A stretch of 57,598 nt of DNA from Blautia caecimuris (GTDB lineage Bacteria > Bacillota > Clostridia > Lachnospirales > Lachnospiraceae): contig NZ_JANJZT010000025.1 in NCBI RefSeq assembly GCF_024622975.1, positions 1-57,598 of the forward strand. The letters are read 5' to 3'. The position numbers and the translations under genes are program-made. Position 1 is the first letter of the stretch, and each line of letters opens with the position of its first letter. This document shows positions 16,858 to 26,347 of this stretch, piece after piece. Below the pieces are notes generated by a model, which was given only the letters and a program-made list of their open reading frames with translations, had not been told where the DNA came from and searched no databases.

Positions 16858-18269
16858 TGGCGGTCTGCGAGATATGGGATGTAAAAGGCAGGCTCGACCA
16901 CCCCATCGACTACGCCGAGAACCCAGAAAAGACCGCCAACCCCAAATACACTGAAGCGGACTTGCAGGCGATGGGCGATGTGATGAAGTACGCTACCAAC
17001 GGCGACAAGACCGAGCGGCAGTTTTTCGTCACGGGCGTAAACTGCGACCCGACTACCGCAAGGGATGAGATGATGATGGCGAAAGCCCAATGGAACGACC
17101 AGAGCGAGATTGTCTGCTACCACGGCTTCCAGAGTTTTAAAGCGGGCGAGGTCACGCCAGAGCAGGCACATGAGGTCGGCGTGAAGCTGGCGGAGAAGAT
17201 GTGGGGAGAAAGGTTTCAAGTGATTGTGGCGACGCATCTGAATACGGAATGCCTGCACAACCACTTTGTCGTCAACTCCGTTTCCTATATTGACGGCAGG
17301 CACTACCACGACAACAAGAAGAACCTGCGGCTGCTCCGCCAGCGTTCGGATGAATTATGCCGTGAGTATTCCTTATCGGTCATTGAACACCCAAGCGGCA
17401 GGAAGAAGCCCTATGTCCTCTGCCAAGCCGAGAAGAACGGTCTGCCTACAAGGGACAGCGTGGCACGGCAGGCGGTGGACGAAGCAATCTCAAAATCGTT
17501 CACGCTGAAAGACTTCGACCGCCAGTTATCGGAAATGGGATACCGCATCAATTTTGACCCCAACCGAAAATACTGGACGATAATCGGGAAAGGATGGCAA
17601 AGACCGAAGCGGCTCTACAAGCTCGGCGAGGATTACACCAATGAGCGGATAACGGAACGCATAAGGGAAAATTCCTATGCGGTCAAATTCCAGAACTTTT
17701 CCAAAGAACAGCCGCAGGTCAGAGTGCTAAAGGTAAAAGGCACGTTAAAGGACGCCAAGAAAATCGGCGGCTTGCGTGGGCTGTATCTCCACTACTGCTA
17801 CAAGCTCGGCATCCTGCCGAAGAAGAAGCAACAGAACTATGCACGGCTTCACTATCTTCTGAAAGACGACTTGCTGAAGATGGAAGCCATCACCAATGAA
17901 ACAAGGCTGCTCTGCCGCTGCCATATTGACACGGCGGAGCAGCTTTTGTCTTATAAAGGCTCTCTGGAATCCGAGATGAATGAGCTGACCGAACAGCGTA
18001 AGGGGCTTTATTCCCAATCCCGAAAATCTGTCGGGGAAGAAAAAGAAGCGGTCAAAGCTCGCATCTCTGAAATCACGGGGCGGCTGAAAACAATCCGAAA
18101 GGAGGTCAGATTGTGCGAGGGAATCGAAGCCCGCAGCGACACCCTCAAAGAGAAGTTGCAGACCATACGGGCAGACGAGAACAAAGAAAAAGGAAAGGAG
18201 CTGATGAAGCATGAACACAGGCGGCGAAGCGGCGGAGCAAATCGTAAGGATGAGCTTGGAGGGATTTGA
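16857..18269 (+). CDS. MOBP-type relaxase of the ICE (470 aa)
   Basis: ATG at 16857 overlaps the mobC stop by one base. The relaxase/mobilization nuclease domain covers roughly residues 40-210 and carries the three-histidine metal site in ATHLNTECLHNHFVVNS (His127, His134, His136). The C-terminal part is helical and basic, ending in a coiled coil. The protein should nick oriT, stay covalently attached to the transferred strand and be delivered through the VirD4 protein encoded at 20158. Its 3' end overlaps the pcfB-like gene by 59 nt. Confidence 0.9.
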   Translation: MAVCEIWDVKGRLDHPIDYAENPEKTANPKYTEADLQAMGDVMKYATNGDKTERQFFVTGVNCDPTTARDEMMMAKAQWNDQSEIVCYHGFQSFKAGEVTPEQAHEVGVKLAEKMWGERFQVIVATHLNTECLHNHFVVNSVSYIDGRHYHDNKKNLRLLRQRSDELCREYSLSVIEHPSGRKKPYVLCQAEKNGLPTRDSVARQAVDEAISKSFTLKDFDRQLSEMGYRINFDPNRKYWTIIGKGWQRPKRLYKLGEDYTNERITERIRENSYAVKFQNFSKEQPQVRVLKVKGTLKDAKKIGGLRGLYLHYCYKLGILPKKKQQNYARLHYLLKDDLLKMEAITNETRLLCRCHIDTAEQLLSYKGSLESEMNELTEQRKGLYSQSRKSVGEEKEAVKARISEITGRLKTIRKEVRLCEGIEARSDTLKEKLQTIRADENKEKGKELMKHEHRRRSGGANRKDELGGI

Positions 18270-19092
18270 GGTCGCAGCCAGAATCACGGGGGCGGGTGCG
18301 AAGAACATCGCCATCCTCTTATATTCCATCTTAAAGGAAGAACAGAAAACCAAAGGAAAGGCAAGGCTCACAAACATGCTCCGCTCTGGGAAAGAGTTAA
18401 AAGTCTTTACCGTAAAGAGCGGCGACTTGAAGAAGTTCACGCAGGAAGCGAAGAAATACGGCGTACTCTACTGCGTCCTCGCAGACCGTAAGAACAAAGA
18501 CCCCGATGCGGAGGTGGACGTGATTGCGAGAGCCGAGGACGCATCGAAAATCAGCCGCATCGTGGAGCGGTTCAGCCTTGCGTCCGTAGATACCGCTTCC
18601 ATCGTGACCGAAGCGGAGAAATCGAAAGGGGCAAAGGGCAAAACGAAAGGAGAAAAGAGCAAGCTGAAAGATGCCAAGAACACAGATGCGAAAGACGCAG
18701 GGGCAAAGGACGGTCAGCCAGAGCCAGACATCGGCGTGGAGGAAAAGGCGGAGAAAGACAGGCTCATGGACGCCCTTATGGGCAAGCCGCTCCAAAAGGA
18801 GGAAAACGCCCCAAACCCCTCGGTGGCAAAGACAGAAAAATCCCCTCTGTCCGAGCCTACCTCAAAGCAGCAAAGGAAGCCCGCAGAGGGGGCTACTATG
18901 GCTAAGGCACAGAAGCCGTCAGTCAGGGAGGAACTGCGGAAAATCAAGGAGAGCCGCAAGGGGCAGGAAGCAGACGTTTCTCCTGCAAGAGAGAAATCTC
19001 CCGACAGGGCGGAGAAGCCGCCCGCAGGAAAGACGGAGCATAAGCAGCCCCAGAAGCGGAAACGGAAACCAAAATCGAAAGGAGCAAGATAA
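18211..19092 (+). CDS. PcfB family conjugal transfer protein, 293 aa
   Basis: ATG at 18211 lies within the end of the relaxase gene and is preceded by AAGGAGCTGATGAAGC. Residues 1-140 (EAAEQIVRMSLEGFEVAARI, LLYSILKEEQ, LFTVKSGDLKKF-like segment) match the PcfB family named from pCF10. The C-terminal half is a disordered, lysine- and proline-rich tail. PcfB-type proteins are part of the relaxosome or coupling-protein docking machinery; that assignment follows the family. The next gene starts 3 nt after its stop. Confidence 0.8.
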   Translation: MNTGGEAAEQIVRMSLEGFEVAARITGAGAKNIAILLYSILKEEQKTKGKARLTNMLRSGKELKVFTVKSGDLKKFTQEAKKYGVLYCVLADRKNKDPDAEVDVIARAEDASKISRIVERFSLASVDTASIVTEAEKSKGAKGKTKGEKSKLKDAKNTDAKDAGAKDGQPEPDIGVEEKAEKDRLMDALMGKPLQKEENAPNPSVAKTEKSPLSEPTSKQQRKPAEGATMAKAQKPSVREELRKIKESRKGQEADVSPAREKSPDRAEKPPAGKTEHKQPQKRKRKPKSKGAR

Positions 19093-19094
19093 GC

Positions 19095-19958
19095 ATGAGC
19101 ATTTATGACGTATTTAGTGGCGGCGGCAGACCTTTTAACAAAGAGGAATGGGCGGCGCAGAAGCAGGAGCAGCGGAAAGCAGCCTATGAGCTGATAGACA
19201 CGACCTGCGAGAAAATGATGGCGGACGGGGGTGCGTTTCAGCAGTACCTTGACGTGCAGGGGCATTTTGACCGCTACTCCGTCAACAACGCAATCTTGGT
19301 TTCGACGCAGATGCCCGAAGCGACGCAGCTTAAGGATTACGGCAGTTGGAAACAGAGCCGTGCCTATGTGGACAAGGACGCACAGAAAATCACTATCCTT
19401 GAGCCTGGGAAAGAATACGAGCGGGAGGACGGCTCAAAGGCGGTCGGCTACAACGCCAAGATAGTTTATGACATTTCCCAGACCTCGGCAAAGGACAGGC
19501 AGCAGCCGCAGGAAGCCAAAACCATGCGGGAGCTTGTGTCGGCGATGATTGACGCAAGCCCCGTTTCCTTTGTGCCAGTGGACGACCTTGAGCTGCCTGC
19601 GTTCTATGACAGCGCACAGCAGACCATCTTCATCAAGACGGGGCTGAATGAAGAACAGCTCTTTGTCAGCATGGCAAAGGAAGTATCGGCGGCGGTCTTT
19701 GACTTCAAGCATAAGGAGAGCCGTGACGCTTCGGACTTCAAGTCGTTCTGCGTCGCCTATATGGTAAGCTCCCGCTACGGCGTGGACACCAAAGGCTTCC
19801 GCTTCGACAATCTCCCGAAAGAGTTTGCGGGCATGGAAACGCAGGAATTTAAAGGGCAGCTTGGCTCGATGCGTGACGTTCTGGGCGAAATCCAGTCGGA
19901 CATGTATAAGAGCCTTGAGAAGAACAAGCCGCCCAAATCCAAAGGGCAGGAACGCTAA
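19095..19958 (+). CDS. ArdC/LtrC-like protein lacking the HExxH motif (287 aa)
   Basis: ATG at 19095 follows AAAGGAGCAAGATAAGC. The N-terminal part has the ArdC-type ssDNA-binding signature: FDRYSVNNAILVSTQMPEAT followed by LKDYGSWKQ. In ArdC antirestriction proteins a C-terminal zincin domain carries HExxH. At the corresponding place this protein reads LFVSMAKEVSAAV, which keeps the glutamate but has no histidines, so peptidase activity is unlikely. It could still coat entering single-stranded DNA. It is encoded between the PcfB-like and VirD4 genes in the transfer operon. Confidence 0.75.
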   Translation: MSIYDVFSGGGRPFNKEEWAAQKQEQRKAAYELIDTTCEKMMADGGAFQQYLDVQGHFDRYSVNNAILVSTQMPEATQLKDYGSWKQSRAYVDKDAQKITILEPGKEYEREDGSKAVGYNAKIVYDISQTSAKDRQQPQEAKTMRELVSAMIDASPVSFVPVDDLELPAFYDSAQQTIFIKTGLNEEQLFVSMAKEVSAAVFDFKHKESRDASDFKSFCVAYMVSSRYGVDTKGFRFDNLPKEFAGMETQEFKGQLGSMRDVLGEIQSDMYKSLEKNKPPKSKGQER

Positions 19959-19973
19959 TCGGAGGTGCAGCCC

Positions 19974-20171
19974 ATGAAAGAAGAACGATACCATCTGGCA
20001 TTGGACAAATACGATAAGAACATCGTCCTCAACGCCCTCAACACCCTGCGGACGCAGCAGATACAGGAGGAACGCCCCACCGAGCCTGTTGACGAGCTGA
20101 TAAGCAGGGTGGCATTCGCCCCGACCAGGAAAGTAAAGGTCGCCCCATGCAAGTGCCATGAAGAACGGTGA
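19974..20171 (+). CDS. Small conserved ICE protein upstream of VirD4 (65 aa)
   Basis: ATG 19974 is favoured over the GTG at 19965, because GGAGGT at 19961-19966 is correctly spaced only for the ATG. The protein (LALDKYDKNIVLNALNTLRT, then PVDELISRVAFAPTRKVKV) is a short helical polypeptide with a CKCHEER tail. It overlaps the VirD4 start by 14 nt. Function unknown; conserved position suggests a transfer role. Confidence 0.65.
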   Translation: MKEERYHLALDKYDKNIVLNALNTLRTQQIQEERPTEPVDELISRVAFAPTRKVKVAPCKCHEER

Positions 20172-21951
20172 TGATTACAAGGCGGGCTTAATCCTTTCTT
20201 TATGCGGGATTGTCCCTGTCGTGTGGCTTGCACTGCTGACTGCCCCTTATGTCAGCGGCGGCATCGTGGAGATAATCAGTAATTTATCCGTGGCAATGGA
20301 GAACCCGTTTTCCATAACGGTATGTGGGGACAGCGTAAGGACTGTCCTTATTTTCCTGCTTGCCTACGGCATGGGAATCGGCGTTTATTTCTCCACACGC
20401 AGGAACTACCGCAAAGGGGAGGAACACGGCTCTGCCAAATGGGGCAACGCAGGTACGCTTAATAAAAAGTATCGAGATAAAAACGCATCGGAGAACAAGC
20501 TGCTGACCCAGAGCGTCCGTATTGGGCTTGACGGGAAGAAACACCGCAGGAATCTGAATATCCTCGTGGTGGGCGGCTCTGGTGCGGGAAAGACCAGATT
20601 TTTTTGCAAACCGAACGTGATGCAATGTAACACATCAATGGTAATCTTAGACCCAAAGGGCGAGATTGTCCGTGACACGGGAGGGCTGCTTGAGAAGAAA
20701 GGCTATGAGGTGCGGGTGCTTGACCTTATCAATATGCACAAGAGCCACTGCTACAACCCGTTTGTATATTTAAGGAACGACAACGATGTGCAGAGGTTGG
20801 TAACAAATTTATTTAAGGCGACCACGCCGAAAGGAAGCCAGTCGCAAGACCCGTTCTGGGACACGGCGGCGAGTATGCTGCTGCTGTCCCTTGTATTCTA
20901 TCTGAAATACGAAGCCCCGCCAGATGAGCAGAATTTCCCGATGGTGATGGAGCTTTTAAGGGCGGGTGAGGTAAGGGAGGATGACGACGGCTATGTAAGC
21001 CCGCTTGACGAACTGTTTGACCGCTTGGAGATGGTGAACCCAGAGCATATCGCTTTGAAATACTACCGTGACTATCATTCTGGTTCAGCAAAAACGCTAA
21101 AGAGCATCCAGATAACCCTTGCCGCAAGGCTTGAGAAGTTCAATCTGGAAAGCCTTGCATCTCTGACCGCTACGGACGAATTGGATTTGCCGTCTTTAGG
21201 CGAGAAGAAAGTTGCATTGTTCGCTCTGATACCAGACAACGACACCAGTTTTAATTTTCTAGTGTCACTATTATACACGCAGCTATTCCAACAATTATTT
21301 TATCTTGCCGACCATAAGTACGGCGGGAGCCTGCCCATCCACTGCCAGTTCATCATGGATGAATTTGCGAACGTCAGTTTGCCAGATGACTTTGACAAGA
21401 TACTGTCAGTTATGAGGTCAAGGGGCGTGTCCGTTTCGATTATCCTGCAAAATCTGGCACAGCTTAAAGCCCTGTTTGAGAAACAATGGGAAAGCATCGT
21501 AGGGAACGCCGATGAGTTCCTCTATCTCGGCGGCAACGAGCAGAGTACCCATAAGTTTGTGAGTGAGCTTCTTGGAAAAGCCACGATAGACACGAACACC
21601 TACGGGAAAAGCTCTGGGCGGAGCGGCAACTATTCCACCAACTACCAGATTTCGGGGCGTGAGCTTTTAACCCCAGACGAGGTGCGTATGCTTGACAACC
21701 GCTACGCACTTCTTTTTGTGCGTGGGGAGCGTCCCGTCATGGATTTGAAGTATGACATCCTGAAACACCCGAATGTGAAACTGACCGCCGATGGTGGGAA
21801 GCCGCCGTATATCCACAGCGAGCCGACGCAGGCGGTCGCAACCCTTGTGTTTGACGATGCTTTGCTGATGGACGCAAAGAGCATGGAAACGGTCAGCACA
21901 TCCTACGAGCTTCTGTCCGACGAGGACTTGGAAGAAATATTCAATTTATAA
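20158..21951 (+). CDS. VirD4/TraG type IV coupling protein (597 aa)
   Basis: ATG at 20158 overlaps the previous gene. Two N-terminal membrane helices (about residues 8-30 and 60-78) anchor a cytoplasmic ATPase with Walker A GGSGAGKT at 139-146, a KGEIV block soon after, and Walker B FIMDEFAN. The NLAQLKALF and GGNEQSTHKF segments are typical of TraG/VirD4 proteins. It should recognise the relaxase-DNA complex and feed it into the channel formed by the VirB6-, PrgI- and VirB4-like proteins downstream. Confidence 0.92.
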   Translation: MKNGDDYKAGLILSLCGIVPVVWLALLTAPYVSGGIVEIISNLSVAMENPFSITVCGDSVRTVLIFLLAYGMGIGVYFSTRRNYRKGEEHGSAKWGNAGTLNKKYRDKNASENKLLTQSVRIGLDGKKHRRNLNILVVGGSGAGKTRFFCKPNVMQCNTSMVILDPKGEIVRDTGGLLEKKGYEVRVLDLINMHKSHCYNPFVYLRNDNDVQRLVTNLFKATTPKGSQSQDPFWDTAASMLLLSLVFYLKYEAPPDEQNFPMVMELLRAGEVREDDDGYVSPLDELFDRLEMVNPEHIALKYYRDYHSGSAKTLKSIQITLAARLEKFNLESLASLTATDELDLPSLGEKKVALFALIPDNDTSFNFLVSLLYTQLFQQLFYLADHKYGGSLPIHCQFIMDEFANVSLPDDFDKILSVMRSRGVSVSIILQNLAQLKALFEKQWESIVGNADEFLYLGGNEQSTHKFVSELLGKATIDTNTYGKSSGRSGNYSTNYQISGRELLTPDEVRMLDNRYALLFVRGERPVMDLKYDILKHPNVKLTADGGKPPYIHSEPTQAVATLVFDDALLMDAKSMETVSTSYELLSDEDLEEIFNL

Positions 21952-21965
21952 GGAGGATTTACCCT

Positions 21966-22313
21966 ATGAAACTTTTTCAGAAAAACGAGAAGAAAGCAAC
22001 CCAGAAACTGCCGATGGGCAGAAAGGCAAAAAAGGCGTTCGCCGTATATGCAGCCCTTGTACTCTGCATGGTTTTCGGAACGACTACCGCCTTTGCCGCC
22101 AATGACCCGATTGCCGTTGTCAACAACCTCTCCAATTTCATCTTCGGTCTGATACGGGCGGTCGGGATGATTATGCTCGGTTTCGGCATCGTGCAGGTCG
22201 GCTTGTCGCTGAAATCCCACGACCCGTCCCAGAGGGCGAACGGCTTCCTCACGCTGGCGGGCGGCGTTGTGATTACCTTTGCAAAGGAGATTTTGACCCT
22301 CATCACAGGCTAA
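21966..22313 (+). CDS. Maff2 family small membrane protein (115 aa)
   Basis: ATG at 21966 is preceded by AAGGAGGATTTACCC. A basic N-terminus and a hydrophobic stretch ending TTTAFAANDP look like a signal peptide. They are followed by two hydrophobic segments (FGLIRAVGMIMLGFGIVQV and ANGFLTLAGGVVITFAK). This size and topology match Maff2 proteins of Tn1549-type ICEs and are pilin-like in outline (VirB2 type), though a pilus role is inferred. A hairpin follows the gene. Confidence 0.75.
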   Translation: MKLFQKNEKKATQKLPMGRKAKKAFAVYAALVLCMVFGTTTAFAANDPIAVVNNLSNFIFGLIRAVGMIMLGFGIVQVGLSLKSHDPSQRANGFLTLAGGVVITFAKEILTLITG

Positions 22314-22356
22314 TCCAAAACAGACTGAAATAACAGACTGACACAAGACAGGATAA

Positions 22357-22388
22357 CGGGGCAGATCCGCTCTTCGGGACTTGCCCCG
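22357..22388 (+). other. Intercistronic hairpin between Maff2 and VirB6 genes
   Basis: CGGGGCA (22357-22363) pairs with TGCCCCG (22382-22388) around an inner TCC/GGA pairing. There is no strong T run directly after it, so it may be an mRNA processing or stabilising structure rather than a terminator. It could allow the pilin-like gene to be expressed above the genes downstream. Confidence 0.4.
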
Positions 22389-22418
22389 CTATCAAATTTT
22401 AAGAACGGAGGTGGTCGA

Positions 22419-23255
22419 ATGTCAGACAACTGGGTAGTCCAGAACTTGGAGAACGCCCTTGACACATGGAATGAAAAGTTAGCCGAGATATGGCAGCTCA
22501 TCACCCAATCCCCCGAAACCTTTAAGGGCGGTGCGATATGGAAAGTCATCGTTGACATCCACGGGGCGTTGCAGGCTATCGGGCTTGCCCTGCTCGTGCT
22601 GTTCTTTGTCGTGGGCGTGATGCGTACCTGCGGCGACTTCGCAAGCGTGAAGAAGCCCGAACACGCCTTGAAGCTGTTCATCCGCTTCGCCCTTGCGAAA
22701 GGTGCGGTCACTTACGGCTTGGAGCTGATGATGGCTCTGTTTAAAATCGTGCAGGGCGTGATTTCCGCCATTATGAAAGCCGCAGGCTTTGGCTCGGCGC
22801 AAAAGACCGTCTTGCCGCAGGAGATTGTGACAGCCGTGGAGGACTGCGGCTTTTTCGAGAGCATCCCCTTATGGGCAGTCACGCTGATAGGCGGGCTGTT
22901 TATCACGGTATTGTCGTTCATTATGATAATGTCGGTGTATGGGAGATTTTTCAAGCTATATTTATATACCGCCATCGCCCCCGTGCCGCTGTCCTCGTTT
23001 GCAGGAGAGCCGAGCCAGAGCGTGGGAAAGAGCTTCATCAAGAGCTACTCCGCCGTGTGCCTTGAGGGGGCAATCATCGTGCTTGCCTGCATCATCTTCT
23101 CGGTGTTTGCGGCGTCCCCGCCCGCAGTCAACCCCGATGCGGCGGCGGTCACGATGGTATGGGGCTATATCGGGGAATTGGTGTTCAATATGCTCGTCCT
23201 TGTCGGTGCGGTCAAGATGGCAGACCGTGTGGTAAGGGAAATGATGGGCTTGTAA
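22419..23255 (+). CDS. VirB6/TrbL-like inner-membrane channel protein (278 aa)
   Basis: ATG at 22419 follows ACGGAGGTGGTCGA. The protein has several hydrophobic helices, including ALQAIGLALLVLFFVVGVM, ALITLIGGLFITVLSFIMIM-like sequence and EGAIIVLACIIFSVFA, typical of VirB6/TrbL family members (CD0411 group in clostridial ICEs). A conserved loop FKLYLYTAIAPVPLSSFAGE precedes the last helices. It probably forms part of the membrane channel through which DNA passes. Confidence 0.85.
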   Translation: MSDNWVVQNLENALDTWNEKLAEIWQLITQSPETFKGGAIWKVIVDIHGALQAIGLALLVLFFVVGVMRTCGDFASVKKPEHALKLFIRFALAKGAVTYGLELMMALFKIVQGVISAIMKAAGFGSAQKTVLPQEIVTAVEDCGFFESIPLWAVTLIGGLFITVLSFIMIMSVYGRFFKLYLYTAIAPVPLSSFAGEPSQSVGKSFIKSYSAVCLEGAIIVLACIIFSVFAASPPAVNPDAAAVTMVWGYIGELVFNMLVLVGAVKMADRVVREMMGL

Positions 23256-23281
23256 TTATCCAACAGGAAAGGAAAATTGAA

Positions 23282-23518
23282 ATGAAAAAAGAAACGAAGT
23301 ATTGCCAGAATTATGATATCCATTTGTTAAATGGAGAAGTCATCGGGGCTTCTGAAGCCTATGACCTGCCTGCGGAAAAAGGGCTGGTCGGAAAATTTGA
23401 AAAAGCTGACGATAACGAGATATTTGAAATCGGGGATGCCATTTCTGGATTTGCATATATCCCAAAACGCAGCATCCTCTTTATTTCGACGGGGGATGTC
23501 GGGGAGGAGGGGTGCTGA
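23282..23518 (+). CDS. Small conserved ICE protein (78 aa)
   Basis: ATG at 23282 lies after AGGAAAGGAAAATTGAA. The product has a beta-rich pattern (CQNYDIHLLNGEVIGASEAY, then FEIGDAISGFAYIPKRSILF), somewhat like small Sm-like or PRC-type folds, but no family is recognised. It lies between the VirB6 and PrgI genes in the transfer operon. Its TGA overlaps the region of the next start. Confidence 0.6.
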   Translation: MKKETKYCQNYDIHLLNGEVIGASEAYDLPAEKGLVGKFEKADDNEIFEIGDAISGFAYIPKRSILFISTGDVGEEGC

Positions 23519-23519
23519 T

Positions 23520-24005
23520 ATGGAAGTCAAGATAAATAAGGAAATCCGCAACTACACGGAATCCATGTTCTTCGGGCTGTCGATGCGGCAGTTCCTGTTT
23601 TCCGTGCTTGCCTGCGGCGTGGCGGTCGGCTTGTTCTTCCTGCTCCGTGGCAGGTTCGGGACGGAAACATTGAGCTGGATGTGCATCTTGGGGGCTTCCC
23701 CTTTTGCGGTCATGGGCTTTGTAAGGTACAACGGCATGACCGCCGAGCAGTTTGTGTGGGCATGGATAAAGTCGCAGTTTCTGATGCCGAAGAAGATTTT
23801 GTTTGTTCCAGAGAATTTATATTACGAAGCGGTGAAGCAGGCACTGGACGCACATGAAAAAGGCTTGCCCGCCGTGCAGGATAAGAAAAAGAAAAAATGC
23901 AGGAGGGCAAGGCGCAATGCGGCAAAGGAGCGGAGAAAACAGGCTGAAAAATCCAGAAAGAAAAATAAGAAATTAAGAAAGCGTAAGGAGGTAGACTATG
24001 ATTAA
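23520..24005 (+). CDS. PrgI family membrane protein (161 aa)
   Basis: ATG at 23520 is preceded by GGGGAGGAGGGGTGCTGAT. The N-terminus (MEVKINKEIRNYTESMFFGL) and two close transmembrane helices (FLFSVLACGVAVGLFFLL and WMCILGASPFAVMGFV) match the PrgI family of Gram-positive transfer systems. The C-terminal 40 residues are almost entirely lysine and arginine. It overlaps the VirB4 gene by 8 nt, as is usual for this gene pair. PrgI is regarded as a small channel subunit acting beside VirB4. Confidence 0.85.
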   Translation: MEVKINKEIRNYTESMFFGLSMRQFLFSVLACGVAVGLFFLLRGRFGTETLSWMCILGASPFAVMGFVRYNGMTAEQFVWAWIKSQFLMPKKILFVPENLYYEAVKQALDAHEKGLPAVQDKKKKKCRRARRNAAKERRKQAEKSRKKNKKLRKRKEVDYD

Positions 24006-26331
24006 GACGCTGAAAACGCTGTTCAAGCAGGACAGGGAGAAATTCATTGTGCCAAAGTCGGTGCAGACGGTCATCCCGTTAAAGACCATGTGGGAGGACG
24101 GCATCTTCCTTGTGGGCAGGAACAAATACGCAAAGACATTCAAGTTTGAGGACATCAACTACGCCGTGGCGAGCCGTGAGGACAAGGAAGCGATGTTCCT
24201 CGAATACTCGGAGCTTCTTAACGCCCTCGACAGCGGGGCGACCACGAAAATCACGATAAACAACCGCAGGCTCAATAAGGCGGATTTTGAGCAGACCATC
24301 TTAATCCCGATGGCGGAGGACGATTTGGATAAATACCGTAAGGAATACAACAAGATGCTGCTTGACAAGGCGACGGGGGCAAACTCCACCGTGCAGGACA
24401 AATATGTAACCGTTTCCGTCTGCAAGAAGAACATCGAGGAAGCGAGGAATTATTTTGCCCGTGTCGGGGCTGACCTTATCGGGCATTTCAACCGCTTAGG
24501 TTCGAAGTGTACGGAACTGGATGCAAACGACAAGCTGCGTATCTTCCATGATTTTTACCGCACGGGCGAGGAAACGGCGTTCTCCTTTGACATGGCACAG
24601 ACCATGCGGAAAGGTCACGATTTCAAGGACTATATCTGCCCCGACTCCTTTGAGTTCGAGAAAGATTATTTTAAGATGGGAAACCGCTACGGGCGTGTGA
24701 TATTCCTCAGAGAGTACGCCGCCTATATCAAGGACAGTATGGTGGCGGAGCTTTGCGAATTAAACCGTAACATGATGCTCTCCGTGGATGTTGTTCCTGT
24801 CCCGACGGACGAAGCCGTGCGGGAGGTGGAAAACCGCCTGCTCGGTGTGGAAACCAACATCACGAACTGGCAGAGGAAACAGAACCAGAACAACAACTTT
24901 TCCGCCGTCATCCCCTACGACTTGGAGCAGCAGAGAAAGGAAAGCAAGGAGTTCCTCGACGATTTGACGACCCGTGACCAGAGGATGATGTTTGCGGTGC
25001 TTACGATGGTGCATACCGCAGACACCAAAGAGCAGCTTGACAATGACACGGAAGCCCTGCTGACGACGGCAAGGAAGCATCTCTGCCAGTTTGCCGTGCT
25101 GAAGTACCAGCAGATGGACGGACTGAACACCGCCCTGCCGTTCGGCGTGAGGAAGATTGATGCGTTAAGAACGCTGACGACGGAGAGCCTTGCGGTGTTT
25201 ATCCCTTTCCGTGTACAGGAAATCTACCATAAGGACGGCGTGTATTACGGGCAGAACGTCATATCAAAGAACATGATAATCGCCAACCGCCGCCACCTTT
25301 TGAACGGAAATTCCTTTATCCTCGGCGTGTCTGGTGCGGGCAAGTCGTTCACGGCAAAGGAGGAAATGACGAACATCATCCTCACCGACCCCAACGCCGA
25401 TGTCTTGGTAATAGACCCCGAACGAGAGTACGCCCCTCTTGTAAAGGCGATGCAGGGCGAGGTTATCCATATCTCGGCGACAAGCGACAACCACATCAAT
25501 GCGATGGACATGAACTCTGATTACGGCGACGGTGCGAACCCCGTCATCTTGAAATCAGAGTTTATTTTATCTTTGTGCGAACAGCTTATCGGCGGGGCAA
25601 GCCTTGGGGCAAAGCAGAAATCCATCATCGACCGCTGCACGGCGGGCGTCTACCGCTACTACCAGCAGGGCAACTATATGGGTACGCCGCCCACTTTGCA
25701 GGACTTCCGTGAGGAGCTGTTAAAGCAGGACGAGCCAGAAGCGCAGGAAATCGCCCTTGCGATTGAGCTTTTCACGGACGGCTCTCTCAACACCTTTGCC
25801 AAGCATACGAACGTGGACACCCACAGCCGCCTTATCTGCTATGATATTCTGGATTTGGGCAAGCAGTTACAGCCAATCGGTATGCTCGTCGTCCTTGACA
25901 GCATCTTAAACCGCATCACCCAGAACAGGGCGAAAGGCAGGAACACGTTTATTTTCATTGACGAGATTTATCTGCTGTTCCAGCACGAGTATTCCGCTAA
26001 CTTCCTCTTTACCCTCTGGAAGCGTGTGCGTAAGTACGGGGCGTACTGCACGGGCATCACGCAGAACGTGGACGACCTTTTGCAAAGCCATACGGCGAGG
26101 ACGATGCTTGCCAACTCTGAATTTATCATCATGCTGAACCAAGCGTCCACAGACCGCATCGAGCTTGCGAAGCTCCTTAACATTTCCGACCTTCAGATGA
26201 GCTATATCACAAATGTTGGTGCGGGGCAGGGGCTTTTGAAAGTGGGCAGTTCCCTCGTGCCGTTCGTCAACAAGTTTCCACGCAATACGGAATTGTATAA
26301 GCTGATGACGACTAAATTTGGGGAGTGCTAA
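23998..26331 (+). CDS. VirB4-like transfer ATPase (777 aa)
   Basis: ATG at 23998 overlaps the PrgI gene, with AAGGAGGTAGACT upstream. The C-terminal ATPase domain has Walker A GVSGAGKS (residues 443-450) and Walker B TFIFIDE (Asp near 655), followed by an ITQNVDDLLQS helix typical of VirB4. The N-terminal domain carries QDREKFIVPKSVQTVIPLK near its start. It powers substrate movement or channel assembly in the type IV secretion system. Length is normal for the family. Confidence 0.92.
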   Translation: MIKTLKTLFKQDREKFIVPKSVQTVIPLKTMWEDGIFLVGRNKYAKTFKFEDINYAVASREDKEAMFLEYSELLNALDSGATTKITINNRRLNKADFEQTILIPMAEDDLDKYRKEYNKMLLDKATGANSTVQDKYVTVSVCKKNIEEARNYFARVGADLIGHFNRLGSKCTELDANDKLRIFHDFYRTGEETAFSFDMAQTMRKGHDFKDYICPDSFEFEKDYFKMGNRYGRVIFLREYAAYIKDSMVAELCELNRNMMLSVDVVPVPTDEAVREVENRLLGVETNITNWQRKQNQNNNFSAVIPYDLEQQRKESKEFLDDLTTRDQRMMFAVLTMVHTADTKEQLDNDTEALLTTARKHLCQFAVLKYQQMDGLNTALPFGVRKIDALRTLTTESLAVFIPFRVQEIYHKDGVYYGQNVISKNMIIANRRHLLNGNSFILGVSGAGKSFTAKEEMTNIILTDPNADVLVIDPEREYAPLVKAMQGEVIHISATSDNHINAMDMNSDYGDGANPVILKSEFILSLCEQLIGGASLGAKQKSIIDRCTAGVYRYYQQGNYMGTPPTLQDFREELLKQDEPEAQEIALAIELFTDGSLNTFAKHTNVDTHSRLICYDILDLGKQLQPIGMLVVLDSILNRITQNRAKGRNTFIFIDEIYLLFQHEYSANFLFTLWKRVRKYGAYCTGITQNVDDLLQSHTARTMLANSEFIIMLNQASTDRIELAKLLNISDLQMSYITNVGAGQGLLKVGSSLVPFVNKFPRNTELYKLMTTKFGEC

Positions 26332-26347
26332 GATTGGGGGGATTTTT

